64,000 nt of DNA, from positions 29,011-93,010 of the IMG/VR virus record IMGVR_UViG_3300046665_000361, one strand, 5' to 3'. Position numbers and translations under genes: made by a program. How positions within the stretch are numbered: the stretch's first letter is position 1; each line of letters opens with the position of its first letter. This DNA is from a virus. The notes under the pieces were generated by a model that was not told the origin of the DNA, did not search any database, and saw only the letters and a list, made by a program, of their open reading frames with translations. Shown here piece after piece: positions 61,109 through 64,000 of the stretch.

Positions 61109-62926
61109 GTGAGTGACGATACAGTGGACGACCAACGTCCGTCCGAAGAAACAACGCTGCCACAACCTCTGGCACCGGCTCCTGTTGAAGCGACGTTCAA
61201 CGATGATGACGAGGTCCTTCCTGTTGAGCTCGTCGGTACTGACCCGCATCAGCATCAGGAAGTCCCGCAGGAAGTTCCGACTGAAGAGTTCGTTGCTGTT
61301 AAGGTATCTTCGCCAGTAGCTGATGACGAAGAAGCTCACTCTGAAGCGCCGGCGGACGATGCTGATGACGAAGCCGATCCTGAACCCTGGGGCGGTGAGT
61401 ACAAAGGCAACCCGAACGTCAAAGAAGATCTCAAGATCATCGAACCGTTGAGTGACGAAGAGCTCAAGAATCTGGCGAAGAACGGCAGCCTGCTGCTGTC
61501 CAACTTGTCGGTATCTGAACTCAACCTCATTCATGATGCGATCCAGGTCCAGATCAGCGCCAAACAGGCCGAACGTCAGGAGCTGGCTGAGAAGGGCATC
61601 GCCCAAGGCTATTATGCCATTGAGGCAGATTTGCCTGATGGTAGCAAGAATATCATCTTCGTTACCGAACATGAGCGGCGTGCCCTGACGATCCTCAGCG
61701 AATACGAAGCGACCCTGCGTCAATCGGCAGATGACGATCTGTTCGACGACAGCGAGTGGACCAACCGTCCTACTTACGGTGATGTTAAGGTCATCCCTGG
61801 GCGGCTGGATCACAGCAAGCATAAGGACCCGGTTCTTCGTATTCAGGGTAAGCTTGGCTTGGCTACGTCGTACAGCACCCCATTCTGGGGTAGCGGTATC
61901 CATCTGGTGATCGAAGGTGGTGCAGCGCTCGATGAGCTGAGTCTCAACGAACGTATCCTGCAAGAGAAGTCCGAGAGTGGTCGTCTGAGCTCTGGCTATA
62001 TCTACGGCGCCGGTGCTCTGTATCTGGTTCGTCCTGTCGTTGATTATGTCCTCGGTCAGGTCAAGAGTAGCACTGCCGGGGTTCAAGATCCTGACGAGCT
62101 CAAGAATCTGATGTTGATCACTGACATCGAACCGATGGCTACCGCAATGGCAGCCACGATGTATCCGGACGGTTATCTGTTGGAGCGGCCGTGCCTGACC
62201 ACCCAAGGTGGTTGCGGTAACATCGAACGCGGCAGAATCAACCTGCGCCGAATGGTGATGGTCCGCCGCTCGAAGATCACCGATGATCAAATGCAGTTCA
62301 TGACCAAACGGTCTGGCTACGTTGATCCATCGCGTATCCGTGAATACCAGAAGTCCATTCGTGCTGAAGTGAGTCGTCTGGTAGAGTTGGATGCTGGTCT
62401 GTTCTTGCGTCTGCGTGTACCGACTATTGCTGACTACGAACGTCTGGCCGATTCCTGGTTACAGACCATGGATGCGCGTGCACGTCAGGTGAGTCGTTCC
62501 GGCGGTTCCTTGGCTCAGCGCCAAGCGTACATGCTGAAGGCTCAAAACGTAGCGGTGGTAATGGCCTACGGTCACTGGATCGACGGTGTCCTCGAAAAGG
62601 ATGACGAAGATGGTCAGTTGGTCGCTACCGTGGAGCGGTACTACGGCGAGGATGCTGAAGAGCGCTTCAAGGCCGATAAGCAAATGGACCGTGTCCTTGA
62701 GTCACTTGCCAAACGTCCTGATCTGACAGACAAGATCAGTAACGCTCTGCGCAAGTTCATCTCTGACATGACGCTGTCGACACCGACGGTGCCAAAGACC
62801 ATTTGCAGTCAGTGTGGCAAACCTGTGTCCGGCGATGAAACATCGACCCACCCACACCTGGTCAATGTTAACTCACTTGAACTTTTTTTTACCCTTCTCC
62901 ACCAACGAATCCTGAGGCGAAGTTAA
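61109..62926 (+). CDS. Large virion-type protein, 605 aa as read; apparently continues by -1 frameshift
   Basis: GTG start adjoining the previous stop. The first 110 residues are acidic and Pro/Gln-rich; then a long alpha/beta body with a CSQCGKPV pair near 565. In the zero frame the protein runs past a T8 tract (62883-62890) and ends 12 codons later. In the -1 frame the coding sequence continues without a stop for 161 further codons to 63375, and the downstream frame has no ribosome binding site. The true product is therefore probably about 755 aa, made either by frameshifting or from a sequence in which the T-run has one more base. No family recognised. Confidence 0.75.
   Translation: MSDDTVDDQRPSEETTLPQPLAPAPVEATFNDDDEVLPVELVGTDPHQHQEVPQEVPTEEFVAVKVSSPVADDEEAHSEAPADDADDEADPEPWGGEYKGNPNVKEDLKIIEPLSDEELKNLAKNGSLLLSNLSVSELNLIHDAIQVQISAKQAERQELAEKGIAQGYYAIEADLPDGSKNIIFVTEHERRALTILSEYEATLRQSADDDLFDDSEWTNRPTYGDVKVIPGRLDHSKHKDPVLRIQGKLGLATSYSTPFWGSGIHLVIEGGAALDELSLNERILQEKSESGRLSSGYIYGAGALYLVRPVVDYVLGQVKSSTAGVQDPDELKNLMLITDIEPMATAMAATMYPDGYLLERPCLTTQGGCGNIERGRINLRRMVMVRRSKITDDQMQFMTKRSGYVDPSRIREYQKSIRAEVSRLVELDAGLFLRLRVPTIADYERLADSWLQTMDARARQVSRSGGSLAQRQAYMLKAQNVAVVMAYGHWIDGVLEKDDEDGQLVATVERYYGEDAEERFKADKQMDRVLESLAKRPDLTDKISNALRKFISDMTLSTPTVPKTICSQCGKPVSGDETSTHPHLVNVNSLELFFTLLHQRILRRS
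62883..62890 (+). promoter_or_regulatory. Candidate -1 frameshift site, T8 run
   Basis: CTTTTTTTTA in codon phase CTT TTT TTT A contains a T TTT TTT slippery heptamer. Slipping back one base leads directly into the open frame ending at 63375. Confidence 0.5.
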
Positions 62927-63375
62927 TTACGGACGCTGGCGTTTTCAGCCACCACACAGGCAACATGTGGTTCGGTAGAGACGTCAACCCGTATGAGCCA
63001 GGGAACCCAATCTACAATTTGATCATGAACGAAAACATCAAGGACGATTGGACTCAGAACCTCGCATTCATGGAAGCCTACGACACGGCATTCAAAATCC
63101 ATGACCACGAGAACTCTGACCATCCGTTCTCGATCATCGGCATGCACCCGGCAGAAGATGCAACCACAGGCGATAGCATATCCCACCTGATGGCTGAGTT
63201 GATCTCCTGTCGGATTCCTGAGGTGACTAACACTCCATTGTTGCAGTTGATGGAGCAGTACCCTCGCTGGCGTCTGAACAAGCTCATTGAGCAAGGGAGG
63301 AAGGCTAGGAACAAGGAAGAGAAGGCCCTCGAAGGTGTTGAGCGGTCTATCGATAATGCAATGCCAGATGCGTAG
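62890..63375 (+). CDS. C-terminal part of the preceding protein in the -1 frame, 161 codons
   Basis: The frame is open from the T-run on. It has a natural-looking N-terminal extension (YPSPPTNPEAKLITDAGVF) before the first ATG at 62965, and that ATG has no convincing Shine-Dalgarno sequence. The visible part is helical with a WFGRDVNPYEPGNPI segment and a basic coiled C-terminus. If it were a separate gene it would start at 62965 and encode 136 aa. Confidence 0.7.
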   Translation, partial: YPSPPTNPEAKLITDAGVFSHHTGNMWFGRDVNPYEPGNPIYNLIMNENIKDDWTQNLAFMEAYDTAFKIHDHENSDHPFSIIGMHPAEDATTGDSISHLMAELISCRIPEVTNTPLLQLMEQYPRWRLNKLIEQGRKARNKEEKALEGVERSIDNAMPDA

Positions 63376-63388
63376 CGTTGGGTGGAGA

Positions 63389-63424
63389 CAGCATACAGCG
63401 GGGCTTGCGCCCCGCTGTATGCTG
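63389..63424. terminator. Longest member of the CATACAG hairpin family
   Basis: 16-bp perfect stem CAGCATACAGCGGGGC with a TTGC loop, between convergent stops at 63375 and 63428; no T-run. Confidence 0.7.
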
Positions 63425-63427
63425 CAC

Positions 63428-64000
63428 TCAGTTGAAGATAGAAGCCAAGGACTTGCGTTGACGCCACAGCAGGTTCTGTTCTGCGATGGTGAACTTTTCC
63501 TTGTTGGCAACCACGTAGGCATCCAGCTTCTTCACAATACCGGCCGTGGCATTGTAGATGTTGCCGCTGACGTTGTTGCGGTTGTCAGTCAGATGACCAA
63601 GGCATTGCTCGATAGCCGTAAAGCCGCCGAGAGTCGAAGACAGCAACTTCAGGAAAGGAGTCAGCAACTTCAGGTAGACTTCTTCCAGACCTGGGTTCAA
63701 ACTACCGCCTGTGAACTCCTTGATCTTCTTCAGAGCCGGTTCAGTACGACCCTTAGCCCAACCTATCGTCTCGCTGATATCGCCAGCCCAAGGAGCGATG
63801 GTGTAGTTGGTCATCAGAGTGTTGAACTGCTGACGGTCAAGTGTCGACCGGTCATTGGTCCAGCTCTTGTACTTGCTGCGAATCACGCCAGCCTGTGCCT
63901 GGAAGTCGGTCAGGCTTGCATGGTTGACAGCGCCTGTCGGATTGTAACCGTAGTCACGAGCCAACTTCATCAGCTTGACGCTAGTCATGTCAACCAGTTT
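63428..64000 (-). CDS. Virion-type protein, 3' part (start outside the window)
   Basis: Open to the last base on the minus strand (KLVD precedes the first visible Met, which has no ribosome binding site), so the gene begins beyond 64000 and at least 190 codons are visible. The sequence is helical with a Pro/Gly turn region, many Lys and Asn residues, and a Leu-rich stretch LKLLTPFLKLLSSTLGGF. Position after the virion unit suggests a head or inner-body protein. Confidence 0.75.
   Translation of the reverse strand, partial: KLVDMTSVKLMKLARDYGYNPTGAVNHASLTDFQAQAGVIRSKYKSWTNDRSTLDRQQFNTLMTNYTIAPWAGDISETIGWAKGRTEPALKKIKEFTGGSLNPGLEEVYLKLLTPFLKLLSSTLGGFTAIEQCLGHLTDNRNNVSGNIYNATAGIVKKLDAYVVANKEKFTIAEQNLLWRQRKSLASIFN

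Noticed and set aside
62965-62967. Independent start for the 136-aa frame
   Set aside because: No ribosome binding site and the frame continues upstream to the T-run; kept only as an alternative.
1-64000. CRISPR array, integrase, transposase or direct terminal repeat
   Set aside because: No regularly spaced repeats, recombinase motifs or insertion-sequence ends were seen; the window is an internal part of a larger genome.

Overview
The window is a segment of a jumbo myovirus of the phiKZ-like, nucleus-forming group (Chimalliviridae), most likely infecting Pseudomonas. It carries several hallmarks of that group: a tubulin-like PhuZ with the GGTGSTGG signature, split subunits of multisubunit RNA polymerases (NADFDGD catalytic loop, beta and beta-prime C-terminal halves, and a second beta-prime C-terminal half), a phiKZ-type large terminase, sheath and tube genes, a T4 gp21-like prohead protease, and a probable shell protein (chimallin). 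Protein identities and comparisons with phiKZ gene order come from recognising motifs and from memory; no database search was made. I found no tRNA, CRISPR, integrase or insertion sequence.

Layout. 2-4047: head-maturation genes, including the prohead protease and a large inner-head/ejected-type protein. 4172-8292: small plus-strand genes of unknown role, several with high-expression codon use, including a tandem pair of paralogs. 8529-11467 (minus): tail tube and tail sheath. 11617-19140 (plus): three virion genes and TerL. 19178-24354: mixed small genes with a structured non-coding stretch at 22496-22961. 24425-25408: PhuZ. 25486-33106: about a dozen tiny genes plus the C-terminal half of a family B DNA polymerase. 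33150-34232: one minus-strand gene. 34233-34694: a 460-bp leader before the chimallin-like gene. 34695-53315: the early/non-virion block, with chimallin-like protein, RNAP beta-prime N half, an SbcD-like nuclease, a protein ending in a bacterial SSB-type acidic tip, probable RNAP accessory subunit, probable nuclear-import factor, an RD/RS-tailed protein, then RNAP beta C half and beta-prime C half. 53375-56463: a GIY-YIG endonuclease and a UvsW-like helicase. 56770-60547 (minus): virion genes including a probable virion-RNAP beta-prime C half. 60638-64000: virion genes, one apparently split by a -1 frameshift on a T8 run, and a truncated minus-strand gene.

How the parts fit. The non-virion RNAP subunits would transcribe later genes inside the phage nucleus. 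The chimallin-like protein would form that compartment, the import-factor candidate would bring proteins in, the polymerase, helicase, SbcD-like and SSB-like proteins would replicate and repair DNA there, and PhuZ would centre it. Minus-strand islands hold mostly virion genes; plus-strand genes hold both early and late functions. Almost all transcription units end in strong hairpins with GNRA or UUCG loops, many sharing a CATACAG/CTGTATG outer stem. A motif close to ACACATTA sits about 40 bp before several first genes and is a promoter candidate.

The most unusual items are the frameshift at 62883-62890, the shared RD/RS-rich tails on three neighbouring nucleus-associated proteins, the SSB-like acidic tip, and the polymerase gene that lacks motif A and the exonuclease.
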